Shown in pieces: positions 26,821 to 35,528 of a stretch of DNA of 64,000 bases. Source of the stretch: Streptomyces wedmorensis (lineage in GTDB: Bacteria; Actinomycetota; Actinomycetes; Streptomycetales; Streptomycetaceae); the NCBI RefSeq assembly GCF_000716445.1, contig NZ_JNWK01000018.1, forward strand, positions 44,310-108,309. The letters run 5' to 3'. Made by a program: the position numbers and the translations under genes. Numbering within the stretch: position 1 is the first letter of the stretch; each line of letters begins with the position of its first letter. The notes beneath the pieces were generated by a model. The model was not told the origin of the DNA. It did not search any database and was given only the letters and a program-made list of their open reading frames with translations.

Positions 26821-29499
26821 GTGGTGGTGGAGGTGGAGGACACGGGGGACGAGCTTCCGCGGGGCGTGCCGCTCAGCGGCGGCGCAGACCCACTGGGAGA
26901 CCCGTTCCTGCGGACCCGGTTCGCCCTGCCGGGCCGCCCCGGCACGTTTCTGCGGCGCGACCGTCTGGTCGAGCACCTCGGGCAGGCCCTGCGGACCCCG
27001 CTGACCCTGGTCAACGGCAGCGCGGGGGCCGGGAAGACCCTCCTGGTCGCGGACTGGGCCGCGAACCTCGGGCAGCCGCTCGCCTGGCTGACGCTCGACG
27101 CGGAGGTCGAAGGCCCCGGGATGTTCTGGGCCCACCTCCTCCAGGCACTGAACGCGGGTGGCGTACCGCCGCCGACCGCGATCGACCTCCCCGCCGACGC
27201 CACCCGGGTCCACCACACGCTCCTGAGCCGGCTCGCCTGGGAACTCGCCGGGCGCGACCGGCCCGTCGTCCTGGTGGTCGACGAGTTCGACCGGATGACC
27301 GACCCCGAGGTCGCACGGCAGCTGGAGTTCGTCCTGCGGCACGCACGCCAGGGACTCCGCCTCGTCCTCGTCAGCCGCACCGAACCCCTCCTCCCGCTCC
27401 ACCGCTACCGCCTCACCGGTGAGATGACCGAGATCCGGGACGCCGAGCTGTCCTTCACCCCCGAGGAGGCGGTCGAGCTCCTCGAACTGCACGGGCTGCC
27501 GCTGGCCGTCCCGGTGGCCCGGGCGCTCGTGGAGCGCACCCGGGGATGGGCGGCGGGGCTCCGGCTGAGCGCCCTGGCGGCACGGTCGAGCCCGGATCCC
27601 GAGCTCTATCTGAAGGAGTTCGAGGCGGGACAGGGCACCATCGCCGACTTCCTGCTGGCCGAGGTGCTGGAACGGCAGCCCCCCGAGACCCAGGACCTGC
27701 TGCTGCGGATCAGCGTGCTGGACCGCTTCTGCCCCGACCTGGCGGACGAACTGACCCAGCGGCGCGACGCCGCGACGATCCTGGCGGGACTGCACCGGGC
27801 GAACGCCTTCGTCGAGGACTTCGGGCACGGCTGGTACCGGCTCCATCCACTGTTCCAGGAGATCCTCCGGGCCCATCTGCGCCGCCGCGCCCCCGGTCTC
27901 GAACCGCAGCTGCACCGGCAGGCCGCGCACTGGCTGCGGCGCTCCGGCATGCTGCCGGAGATGCTGGCCCACGGCGCCGCCGCGCAGGACTGGACGTACA
28001 TGGCCCAGGCCCTGGTCGAGGATCTGGCGATCGGACAGCTCTTCACCGGCCTGGGCGCCGGGGAACCGGCGGACTGGTTCGCCGGCATGGACGGGGAGAC
28101 GCCCGACCCGGCCACGAACCTCGTCCGCGCCGCGTACGCGCTGTCCCGGTCGGACCTCGACGGAGGCATGACGCATCTGCGCCGTGCGGCCGGACAGCCG
28201 GCGGTCGACGGCCGCGACTCCCCGGCGGCCCTGCTGAGCCGCGCCCTCCTCGAGGCACTGGCCGGGCGGCTGGCCGGCTCGGCGCGGCCGGGGGAGGAAG
28301 CCATCCGGTCGGCCCGGGAGCTGATGCCGCGGCTGCCCTCCCGCCTGCTGGACGGACACCCGGAACTCGGCGCCCTGCTGCTGACCCACGTGGGCTCGTC
28401 CCGGCTGTGGGCCGGACGCTTCGACGAGGCCCGGGAGGCCCTCACCGCGGTGACCCGCGGGCCCCGTACGGCCTCCACGGTGCTCCCGCGGCTGGAGGCA
28501 CTGGAACACCTGGCGCTCGTCGACCACCTCAACGGGTGGCCGGGCGCGGCGGAACGCAAGGTGCTCGCGATGACGGCCGAGGCCCAGCGGTACGGCCTCG
28601 CCCCGCCGTGGGGTTCCGGACTGGGACAGCTGGTCCTGGCCGCGGTCGCCCTCGGCCGGGACGACGTGGACCGGGCCGAGGCCCTCCTCGCCGGGACGCC
28701 CGGTCCGACGTCGGCGGACCCGGTGGTGGCCGCGGCCGCACGCGCCGGGACGGCCCGCGTACTCCTGGCCCGGGGCCGCACGAGCGCCGCTCTGGCCGTG
28801 GCGGCCCGGGCCGTCCCCGCCACCGACGTCTCGCCCTGGGCGGAGGGTCACGCCGCCCTGGTCCTCGCGGAGGCCCACCTGGCCGAAGGCCGCCCGGACG
28901 CGGCCGTCGAAGCCCTCCGGGAGTTCGCCGCGGACCAGCCGCCGTGCACCGTCGGCGCGGCACGGGCCCACCTCGCCGCAGGGGACCCCCGCACGGCCGT
29001 CCACCTGCTCGACGGCCTCGCGGCCCACGGGCGGTCAGGGCCGGGAGTGGCCGTACCGGCCGCGCTGGTACGGGCCCAGGCGGCGGCGCTGGAGGGAGAT
29101 CCCGCCACCGCCCGCAGGCTGCTCGCGCAGGCTCTCGTCGACGGCCGCCGCGAGGAGCTCAAGCGCGCCTTCCGGAGCGCCGGGCCGTGGATCGGCCCGT
29201 TCCTGGCAGAGCCCGCGCTGCGGGCGCTGGCCGCCGGATGGCTCGTACCCGACCCGGAGCCGCACGGTGGACCGGAGCAGGGCGGACCCGGGCCCGGAGC
29301 ACCGCTGGAGGAGCTCAGCGGGCGGGAACGCGAGGTCCTGGAGCGGCTCGCCCGGGCGATGTCGACCGAGGACATCGCCGCCGACCTGTATGTGTCCGTG
29401 AACACGGTGAAGACCCACCTCAAGAGCGTCTACCGCAAGCTGTCGGTCCACCGGCGCAACGACGCGGTCCGCCGCGCCCGCGAGCTGCGGCTCCTGTGA
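26821..29499 (+). CDS. large ATP-binding LuxR-family regulator (MalT/LAL type)
   Basis: A transcription activator of about 892 residues. It has a STAND-type ATPase (Walker A NGSAGAGKTLL near residue 63; VVLVVDEFDRM near 150), a long helical TPR-like middle, and a C-terminal LuxR helix-turn-helix (LSGREREVLERLARAMSTED and VNTVKTHLKSVYRKL). Such proteins sense a ligand and activate nearby genes. The start is uncertain: GTG codons at 26821, 26824, 26827 and 26833 are all possible, with GGAAG just before. The gap from 26547 holds no clear gene. It precedes the MFS gene in the same direction, so that transporter and the following small genes are likely targets. Confidence 0.85.
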   Translation: MVVEVEDTGDELPRGVPLSGGADPLGDPFLRTRFALPGRPGTFLRRDRLVEHLGQALRTPLTLVNGSAGAGKTLLVADWAANLGQPLAWLTLDAEVEGPGMFWAHLLQALNAGGVPPPTAIDLPADATRVHHTLLSRLAWELAGRDRPVVLVVDEFDRMTDPEVARQLEFVLRHARQGLRLVLVSRTEPLLPLHRYRLTGEMTEIRDAELSFTPEEAVELLELHGLPLAVPVARALVERTRGWAAGLRLSALAARSSPDPELYLKEFEAGQGTIADFLLAEVLERQPPETQDLLLRISVLDRFCPDLADELTQRRDAATILAGLHRANAFVEDFGHGWYRLHPLFQEILRAHLRRRAPGLEPQLHRQAAHWLRRSGMLPEMLAHGAAAQDWTYMAQALVEDLAIGQLFTGLGAGEPADWFAGMDGETPDPATNLVRAAYALSRSDLDGGMTHLRRAAGQPAVDGRDSPAALLSRALLEALAGRLAGSARPGEEAIRSARELMPRLPSRLLDGHPELGALLLTHVGSSRLWAGRFDEAREALTAVTRGPRTASTVLPRLEALEHLALVDHLNGWPGAAERKVLAMTAEAQRYGLAPPWGSGLGQLVLAAVALGRDDVDRAEALLAGTPGPTSADPVVAAAARAGTARVLLARGRTSAALAVAARAVPATDVSPWAEGHAALVLAEAHLAEGRPDAAVEALREFAADQPPCTVGAARAHLAAGDPRTAVHLLDGLAAHGRSGPGVAVPAALVRAQAAALEGDPATARRLLAQALVDGRREELKRAFRSAGPWIGPFLAEPALRALAAGWLVPDPEPHGGPEQGGPGPGAPLEELSGREREVLERLARAMSTEDIAADLYVSVNTVKTHLKSVYRKLSVHRRNDAVRRARELRLL

Positions 29500-29653
29500 C
29501 CGGACGCCCGCCGCCCGGACGACGGACGCCACCCGCGCTCACCCGCGGCGGGTGAGGCGACGGGCGACCGTTTCGGATGTGATGGCGGCGAGGGCGGGCT
29601 CACCCCGTCTGCTGCCGCGGGCAACGGCAGCCTGGCCCGGCGAGGTGGCGACC

Positions 29654-31382
29654 GTGAGGAAACGGCTCGCTCCGATGGTGCTGGGGACGGCCCAGTTCCT
29701 GATGGTGCTGGACACCGCCGTCATGAACGTCTCCATCAGCCAGCTGGTCGAGGACTTCGACACCGAAGTGACCGCCATCCAGGCCGTCATCACCCTGTAC
29801 GCCCTGGTCATGGCAGCCTTCATGATCATCGGAGGCGGGTTCGGGGACATCCTGGGCCGGCGCCGGGTCTTCCTGATCGGCATGGCGGTCTACGGCGTCG
29901 GATCGGCCGTGACCGCCGTCGCGCCCCCTCTGGGTCCTGGCCTTGGGATGGTCGGTCATCGAGGGGCTCGGCGCCGCCCTGGTGTTCCCGTCGATGGCGG
30001 CCCTCGTCGCCGAGTCCTACCGGGGCCGCGACCGCTCCGTCGCGTACGGCGTCATCGGAGGCCTGGCCGGCGCCGGCATCGCCGTCGGTCCGCTGCTCGT
30101 GCTCGGCGGCTGGGTGACGACGTACCTCACCTGGCGCCTGGTCTTCGCGGACGAGGTCGTGGTGGTGCTGGCCGTCCTCCTCCTGCGGCGGGCGATCCCG
30201 GAGTCGACCCCGGCGACCCGGCGCCCCGGCCTGGACGTCGTCGGCGCCGTGCTGTCGGCGGCCGGCCTGGGCCTCGGGGTGCTCGGCGTGCTGCAGAGCA
30301 GCAGCTGGGGGTGGGTCGAGCCGCGCAACCCGCCCTTCACGGTCTTCGGCTTCGCCCCCACGCTGTTCGTGGTCGGGGCCGGAGCGGTGGTCTGTTCCTC
30401 TTCCGGGCCCGGGAGGAAAGGCGGGAGGCCCGCGGCGCCGACCCCTGGTCCACGGGCCCTCCTCAGCAGGCCCACCCTGCGGTCGGGGCTGCTGACCCTG
30501 CTGAGCCAGAACCTCATCCTGCTGGGACTGTTCTTCACCATCCCGCTCTACCTGCAGGTAGTCCAGGGACTCCACGCCTTCGAGACGGGACCGCGGCTGC
30601 TGCCGGTCTCCGTCACCATGCTCGCGGCCTCCCTCGGCGCGGCGAAGCTCGGCCGCAGGCTGGGCCCGCGGCGGATCGTACGGACGGCCCTGGTACCGCT
30701 CCTCGCCTCCATCGCCTGGCTCCTCGGCACCATCGACCCCGTCATCGACGACGCCCAGTTCTTCGGGGCCATGGCGCTCCTCGGCCTGGGCATGGGGCTG
30801 CCGGCCTCCCAGCTCGGCAACGTCGTCCAGTCCAGCGTGGGCGAACAGGAGCGCAGCGAGGTCGGAGGACCGCAGTTCACCGCCCAGAACCTGGGGTCCG
30901 CGCTGGGCACGGCCCTCATCGGATCCCTGCTGATCGGAGCCCTCGCCCAGGCCTTCACCCGCCAGGTGGAGGACGACCCGAGGCTCTCGGACGAGGCGCG
31001 CGAGCAGACGAGCATCGCCCTGGAGTCCGGGATCAGCTTCGTCTCCACCGACCAGGTCCGCTCGGCGGCGGAGAGCGCGGGACTCCCGCCCCAGGAGGTG
31101 GAGGCCGTCACCGACTCGTACGCCTCGGCCCAGCTCGACGGCCTCAAGGCGGCCGTCCTCGCGACCGGAGGCATCACCCTCGCCGGCTTCCTGGTGACAC
31201 GCGGTCTGCCCGGCGTCGGCCAGACCGGAGGAGGCGCGGCCGCGGCCGGAAGACCGCCGGCCCCGACCCGCCGGAGCCCGACCCGCCGGAGCCGAACCGG
31301 CCGGAGCCCGGCCCCGCCGGCCCGTGATTCACCCGCGCGGGGTGAGGCCGGCGGAGACACCGAGGCAGACCATGGCGACTAG
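29654..31382 (+). pseudogene. MFS drug-efflux type transporter broken by several small indels
   Basis: Two overlapping frames together encode one 14-helix-like MFS permease. The first (GTG 29654, GAGG 8 bases upstream) gives MVLDTAVMNVSISQLV and FGDILGRRRVF; the second resumes near 29940 with GWSVIEGLGAALVFPS and runs to 31382. The frame must change near 29923-29930 in a CCCCC run. Three further one-base losses appear at about 30390 (GTGGTC-TG), 30446 (GACCCC-TGG) and 30456 (CACGGG-CC): between them the family-like LFLFRAREERREARGADP reads in another frame, after which the original frame returns. All sit in or beside C or G runs, so either the gene is decaying or the assembly has homopolymer errors. 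Substrate unknown. Confidence 0.8.
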
Positions 31383-31396
31383 GGCACGACCGGAGC

Positions 31397-31486
31397 GAGG
31401 ACACCAGGGACACGAACCGCACGGTCGAGGACACCAGGGACACGAACCGCACGGTCGGGGACACCAGGGACACGAACCTCATGGAC
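31397..31486 (+). repeat. three tandem 30-base repeats
   Basis: Three units of 30 bases start at 31397, 31427 and 31457; the first two are identical and the third diverges at its end. The unit contains ACACCAGGGACACGAAC. In the frame of the downstream gene it would encode the ten-residue unit GHQGHEPHGR, but codon use there is unlike Streptomyces genes. It may be a leader element or an N-terminal extension starting at ATG 31372. Confidence 0.75.
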
Positions 31487-31566
31487 GGGGCCACGAGAGA
31501 CATGGAGGGCACGACCGGAAGAGGCGCACGACCGGCCAGGTGACAGCCAACCCGGAAGGGCACGCC

Positions 31567-31773
31567 ATGCAGTACGAGATCCGCGTCGACGGGCTCATGT
31601 CCGAGACGCTGATCGGATCCTTCCCCGAACTGGAGCACGTGATGATCTCCGGCCAGACGGTGCTGTACGGCCCGCTCGTGGACGAGGCACATCTCTACGG
31701 CCTGCTGGCCCGCTTCCAGTCGCTCGGACTGCACGTGACGGAACTACGGCGGCTGCCGGAACGACCGAAGTGA
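31567..31773 (+). CDS. small uncharacterised protein
   Basis: A 68-residue soluble protein (QYEIRVDGLMSETLIGSFPELEH; VDEAHLYGLLARFQSLGLHVTELRRL). It resembles small streptomycete proteins that pair with SHOCT and DUF7144 genes, as here. ATG 31567 has GGAAGGG about seven bases upstream. The frame is open to ATG 31372, which would add a His-rich repeat N-terminus; typical GC-third codon use starts only near 31560, so I prefer the short form. The fold looks like a beta-alpha-beta unit; no catalytic residues are evident. Confidence 0.7.
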   Translation: MQYEIRVDGLMSETLIGSFPELEHVMISGQTVLYGPLVDEAHLYGLLARFQSLGLHVTELRRLPERPK

Positions 31774-31810
31774 TTCCGGCGGGAGAAGGACCCGGAAACG
31801 GAGCGGAGAC

Positions 31811-32272
31811 ATGGACACACCTACGTACCTCGCCTACGACTATCCGCTGCTCAGCATGTTCTGGACCATGCTGTGGCTCTTCCTGTGGATCCTCTGGTTC
31901 ATCCTGCTCTTCCGGATCATCGGCGACATCTTCCGCGACGACACCATGAACGGCTGGGGCAAGGGCGGCTGGCTCGCCTTCGTCATCCTGCTGCCGTTCC
32001 TCGGCGTGCTCGTCTACGTGATCGCCCGCGGCAAGGCCATGGGCGGTCGGGAGATCGAGCACGCCCGCAAGAAGCAGCAGGCCTTCGACGCCTACGTCCG
32101 CGATACCGCAGGCGGCGACAGTCGTCCCAGCCGGGCCGAGGAACTCGGCCGGCTCGCCGAGCTCCGCACCCGGGGCGACATCAGCGAGGAGGAGTTCCAA
32201 CGGGCCAAGGGCCTCGTCCTGAACGACGACCGCCCGTCCACACCCGCCGGCACCACCACGACCGGTGCCTGA
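31811..32272 (+). CDS. SHOCT-domain membrane protein
   Basis: A 153-residue protein with two or three hydrophobic segments near the N-terminus (LLSMFWTMLWLFLWILWFILLFRIIGDIF; GWLAFVILLPFLGVLVYVIARG, the PLDc_N-like pattern) and a C-terminal SHOCT motif (LAELRTRGDISEEEFQRAKGLVL). SHOCT proteins are short and often oligomeric, with unknown targets. It lies 37 bases after the previous gene and 28 before the next, so it belongs to the same short operon. Confidence 0.82.
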   Translation: MDTPTYLAYDYPLLSMFWTMLWLFLWILWFILLFRIIGDIFRDDTMNGWGKGGWLAFVILLPFLGVLVYVIARGKAMGGREIEHARKKQQAFDAYVRDTAGGDSRPSRAEELGRLAELRTRGDISEEEFQRAKGLVLNDDRPSTPAGTTTTGA

Positions 32273-32300
32273 GACGGGCCGGGGAGAAGGAGAGACCGAC

Positions 32301-32750
32301 ATGAACGCCACCCGCACCCCTCCCGCGTCATCGGCGAAATACGCCTGGGCCGGGGGACTCCGGGCCTTCGCCGCCGTCATGCTGTCCCTCGCGGGGCTGC
32401 TCGGCATCTTCCGCGGGATCATGGCCATCGCCGAGGACGAGGTCTTCGTCACCACGCCCGACTACGTCTTCAAGTTCGACCTCACCGGCTGGGGCTGGAT
32501 CCATCTCTGCCTGGGCATAGTCGCCCTGCTGGTCAGCTTCGGACTCTTCCAGGCGGCCGCCTGGGCGCGTTACACCGGCATCGGCATCGCCGCCCTGGTC
32601 ATCATCGCCAACTTCCTGTCGCTGCCGTACTACCCGTGGTGGTCCGTCATCATGATCGTGATGTCCGGGATCGTCATCTGGGCCCTGTGCGTCGCCCCGG
32701 CCGATGACGTGGACGTCTCAGGCCGTCCCACCGGTGGGAGGCAGCTGTGA
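32301..32750 (+). CDS. DUF7144-like four-helix membrane protein
   Basis: A 149-residue protein with four membrane helices (GGLRAFAAVMLSLAGLLGIF; WGWIHLCLGIVALLVSFGLF; YTGIGIAALVIIANFLSLPY; WSVIMIVMSGIVIWALCV), matching the streptomycete DUF7144 pattern. ATG 32301 follows GGAGAAGGAGA. The stop overlaps the next gene's GTG (GTGA). Function unknown; the neighbouring SHOCT and amphi-Trp genes suggest an envelope or stress role. Confidence 0.8.
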   Translation: MNATRTPPASSAKYAWAGGLRAFAAVMLSLAGLLGIFRGIMAIAEDEVFVTTPDYVFKFDLTGWGWIHLCLGIVALLVSFGLFQAAAWARYTGIGIAALVIIANFLSLPYYPWWSVIMIVMSGIVIWALCVAPADDVDVSGRPTGGRQL

Positions 32751-33232
32751 ACGACCTGAAGTTCGAGCAGAAGAGCTCCATGACCCGTACCGAGGCCGCC
32801 GAACTGCTGGAGGAGCTCGCGGGGGCGCTCAGGGAGGGCGAGGAGGCCGAGCTCCGACTGGGGGCCGGTGTGCTGAGCCTGCGGGTCCCCGAAGAACTCC
32901 GCAGCGAGGTGGAGTTCGAGGTCGACGACGGCGAGATCGAGCTGGAGATCGAGCTGAAGTGGCCTATCGGCGGCCGATCGCGCGAGCCGGCCGCCCCCAC
33001 GGGCAAGGCCGACAAGACCGAGGCCCCGAAGTCGAAGGCCGAGCCCGACGCCAAGGCCGAGCCCGAGGCCAAGCCCGAGGCGAAGAAGCCCGAAGCCAAG
33101 AAGCCCGAAGCCAAGAAGCCCGAGGTCAAGACCAAGCCCGAGACCAAGGCCGGGTCGCCCGCACCCGCCGCGCGGGGTCGCAAGTCCGCGTCGACCGCCA
33201 AGTCGAAGCGAACCGCCGCGAAGCCCACGTGA
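32747..33232 (+). CDS. amphi-Trp domain protein with Lys/Pro/Glu-rich repeat tail
   Basis: A 161-residue protein. Residues 1-75 fit the amphi-Trp domain (LKFEQKSSMTRTEAAELLEEL, ending ELEIELKW). The rest is disordered and rich in Ala, Lys, Pro and Glu, including tandem KKPEA units encoded by near-identical 15-base repeats around 33080-33125, and a basic Ala/Lys C-terminus (TAKSKRTAAKPT). The tail could bind nucleic acid or cell-wall polymer. It starts at GTG 32747, overlapping the previous stop, so the two are co-translated. Confidence 0.82.
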   Translation: MNDLKFEQKSSMTRTEAAELLEELAGALREGEEAELRLGAGVLSLRVPEELRSEVEFEVDDGEIELEIELKWPIGGRSREPAAPTGKADKTEAPKSKAEPDAKAEPEAKPEAKKPEAKKPEAKKPEVKTKPETKAGSPAPAARGRKSASTAKSKRTAAKPT

Positions 33233-33349
33233 GGAGGTTCCCGCTCGGGGGCGCGGGGGCCCGGGTTCACCCACTTGGCCTGGTCGCCGTGCCGGTGCCG
33301 CCCGGCACGAGTTGGGTGGGAACCTGGACACCCGAGAACGGAACCTGCC

Positions 33350-33574
33350 ATGTACGAGATGCACATCGCGCCCGACCACTCCAGCGGCCTTCTGGTCTGG
33401 CACGTGATCGCCAAGCAGGCGGGCAGCAGCCTCTGCGGTCAGACCGTCGACCGTGACGCCGACGGGGTGCGGACCGACCGGCACTGCCTGCCGTGCATGC
33501 GGTCGTTCCAGGACCTGATGGCCGCCCGGGCCGACACGTCGGCCGAGGGCCGGCCGGACAGCCTCACCGCCTGA
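33350..33574 (+). CDS. small protein with one CxxC motif
   Basis: A 74-residue protein with a beta-rich start (MYEMHIAPDHSSGLLVWHVIA), a CGQTVDRDADGV segment and HCLPCMRSFQDLMAARA, giving a CxxC plus another Cys and His that could bind a metal. ATG 33350 has only a weak ribosome site. It ends 11 bases inside the convergent response-regulator gene. Function unknown. Confidence 0.6.
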   Translation: MYEMHIAPDHSSGLLVWHVIAKQAGSSLCGQTVDRDADGVRTDRHCLPCMRSFQDLMAARADTSAEGRPDSLTA

Positions 33575-34190
33575 TCAGCCGGCGCGCCGTCGCCGCCGCC
33601 ACCGCCGCCGTGCGCGAGTCCACGCCCAGCTTCGCGAACACGTGCACCAGGTGGGACTTCACGGTCGCCTGGCTCAGGAACAGGGCCTTGCTGATCTGCT
33701 GGTTCGACAGGCCCTCGCCCACCAGCTGGAGCACCTCCAGCTCGCGTTTGGTCAGGGCCTCCGCCGGTGTCCGCATGCGGTCCATGAGCCGGTGCGCCAC
33801 CGCGGGGGCGAGGGCCGACTGTCCGGCGGCCGCCGTGCGGACCGCCGCCGCCAGCTCCTCCGGCGGCGCGTCCTTCAGGAGGTAGCCGGAGGCCCCCGCC
33901 TCCACCGCCGCCAGGATGTCCGCGTCCGTGTCGTACGTGGTCAGGACCAGTACCTTCGGCCCACCGGGCGCCGCCGTGATCGCCGCCGTCGCCTCCGAGC
34001 CGTGCATCCCGGCGCCGAACTGCAGGTCCATCAGGACCACGTCGATGTCACCGGCGGCGGCCAGCTCCACCGCGCGCTCGGCGGTGGCTGCCTCGGCGAC
34101 CACCGCGAAGTCCGGCTCGGTGTCGAGGACCGCGCGCAGGCCCGCCCGTACCACCGGGTGGTCGTCGGCGAGGAGGAGTCGGATGGTCAT
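33564..34190 (-). CDS. NarL/LuxR-type response regulator
   Basis: A 208-residue response regulator. The receiver domain has the acidic pair near residues 9-10 (LLADDHP), the phospho-acceptor Asp in VVLMDLQF near 54 and the conserved Lys in GYLLKDA near 106. The C-terminal LuxR helix-turn-helix has LTKRELEVLQLVGEGLSN and SQATVKSHLVHVFAKL. It overlaps the histidine kinase stop by four bases (ATGA) and is therefore co-translated with its kinase. It probably controls the divergent ABC exporter genes. Confidence 0.93.
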   Translation of the reverse strand: MTIRLLLADDHPVVRAGLRAVLDTEPDFAVVAEAATAERAVELAAAGDIDVVLMDLQFGAGMHGSEATAAITAAPGGPKVLVLTTYDTDADILAAVEAGASGYLLKDAPPEELAAAVRTAAAGQSALAPAVAHRLMDRMRTPAEALTKRELEVLQLVGEGLSNQQISKALFLSQATVKSHLVHVFAKLGVDSRTAAVAAATARRLIRR

Positions 34191-35416
34191 GCGGAGGCTC
34201 CAGTGGGGAGGGGGAGGGCGACGGCGACGGCGGTGCCCTGGCCCGGCGCCGACTCGACGGTGAACGTGCCGCCCAGCGACTCCGCCCGCGAGCGCATCGC
34301 CGGAAGCCCGAAACCGCCGTCCGACGAGGGGCGTACGGAAGCGGGGTCGAAGCCCCGGCCGTCGTCGACCACGTCCAGGGTCACCGACGCGTCCATGAAC
34401 GACAAGGTGATCTCCGCGCGCGAGGCCGAGGCGTGCCGCACCGTGTTCGCCAGAGCCGACTGCGCGATCCGCAGCAGCGCCACCTCGTAGGGAGTGGGCA
34501 GCTCGACCGGCGTGCCGCTCACCGAGAAGCGGACCCGGGGTCCCGGCCCGTACGCGCCCGCGTCGGCCGGACCTTCCGGAGCCGGGCCGGGACCGGGCTC
34601 GCACAGGCGCTCCAGGGCCGCCGCGAGGGAGCCGTGCTCCAGGTCCGGCGGCGAGAGCGCCCGGACGAAGCGCCGCGCCTCCGCCAGGTTGTCCTGCGCC
34701 GCCTCGCGGGCCCGGCCGATGTGACCCGCGGCGGGTGAGTCCGCCGGGAGCACCCGCTCGGCCGCCCGCAGCAGCAGCTGGATCGAGGACAGGCCCTGCG
34801 CGAGCGTGTCGTGGATCTCCCGCGCGAGCCGCTCCCGCTCGGCGAGCGTCCCCGCGTGCCGCTCGGCCGCCGCCAGCTCCGCCCGCGTCTCGATCAGCTC
34901 CTCGATGAGCCGCCGCCGACGCTCGCTCTCCCGGTACAGGGCGTGGTAGCCGAGGACCGTCGCCACCGCGACCGCCGCGCCGAGCAGCGGCCCGATGAAG
35001 ACCCCCGGATTGAGCGCGGCGCCGTGTCCCACGTACGAGAGGATCGCGGCCGCCGCCGTGAGGGACACGGCCGGCAGCGACCAGCGCGTGGACAGCAGGT
35101 GCAGCTGGAGGAAGTACAGCGGGAAGGCCAGCCAGAGCGCCTCCGGGGTGAGCCAGAGCAGCGCGAGCCAGGACGCTCCGAGGACCGCCAGCCACGCGCC
35201 GGCGGCGCGCTGCGAGCTCCGCACGGACGGCAGGTACGAGCCGGCCGCGTAGACCGCGCCCATGACGGCCGCCATGACCGTCCCTGCGGCCGAGTCCGCC
35301 CGTACCGCCGCCAGGACGAGCAGGCCCGCCATCAGGACGTGCAGGCAGAGGCGAAGCACGCGCAGCACGGGGGTGAGGGGACGCCGGGCGGGGTGGAAGG
35401 GGGAGCGGGGATCCAT
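34187..35416 (-). CDS. sensor histidine kinase, HisKA_3 type
   Basis: A 409-residue membrane sensor. Five or six N-terminal helices (about residues 15-150) are followed by a coiled linker and the H-box LAREIHDTLAQGLSSIQLL near 205, with His the likely phosphorylation site. The GHKL ATPase part has SALANTVRHASAS (N-box), VVDDGRGFDP and GGFGLPAMRSRAESLGG. ATG 35416 is preceded by GGAGGGATC; the longer frame to 36001 only shadows the permease gene. Membrane helices with no large external loop suggest an envelope or membrane signal, as in antibiotic-sensing kinases next to ABC exporters. Confidence 0.92.
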   Translation of the reverse strand: MDPRSPFHPARRPLTPVLRVLRLCLHVLMAGLLVLAAVRADSAAGTVMAAVMGAVYAAGSYLPSVRSSQRAAGAWLAVLGASWLALLWLTPEALWLAFPLYFLQLHLLSTRWSLPAVSLTAAAAILSYVGHGAALNPGVFIGPLLGAAVAVATVLGYHALYRESERRRRLIEELIETRAELAAAERHAGTLAERERLAREIHDTLAQGLSSIQLLLRAAERVLPADSPAAGHIGRAREAAQDNLAEARRFVRALSPPDLEHGSLAAALERLCEPGPGPAPEGPADAGAYGPGPRVRFSVSGTPVELPTPYEVALLRIAQSALANTVRHASASRAEITLSFMDASVTLDVVDDGRGFDPASVRPSSDGGFGLPAMRSRAESLGGTFTVESAPGQGTAVAVALPLPTGASA

Positions 35417-35528
35417 GATCCCTCCAGCGTAGACAGCGGGAGACAATCCGGACTCAACCGAAAGATTGATTGCGGAGCCATCCGTGGCGCGATGCCCGCG
35501 GGGCACCTCGCCGACCACTCTGGTCAGC

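Noticed and set aside
26497..29028. 843-residue minus-strand frame opposite the LuxR regulator
   Set aside because: No recognisable domains; the opposite strand has intact Walker and LuxR motifs. High GC content leaves antisense frames open.
31397..31486. CRISPR array
   Set aside because: Units are contiguous with no spacers, only three copies, and no cas genes are present.
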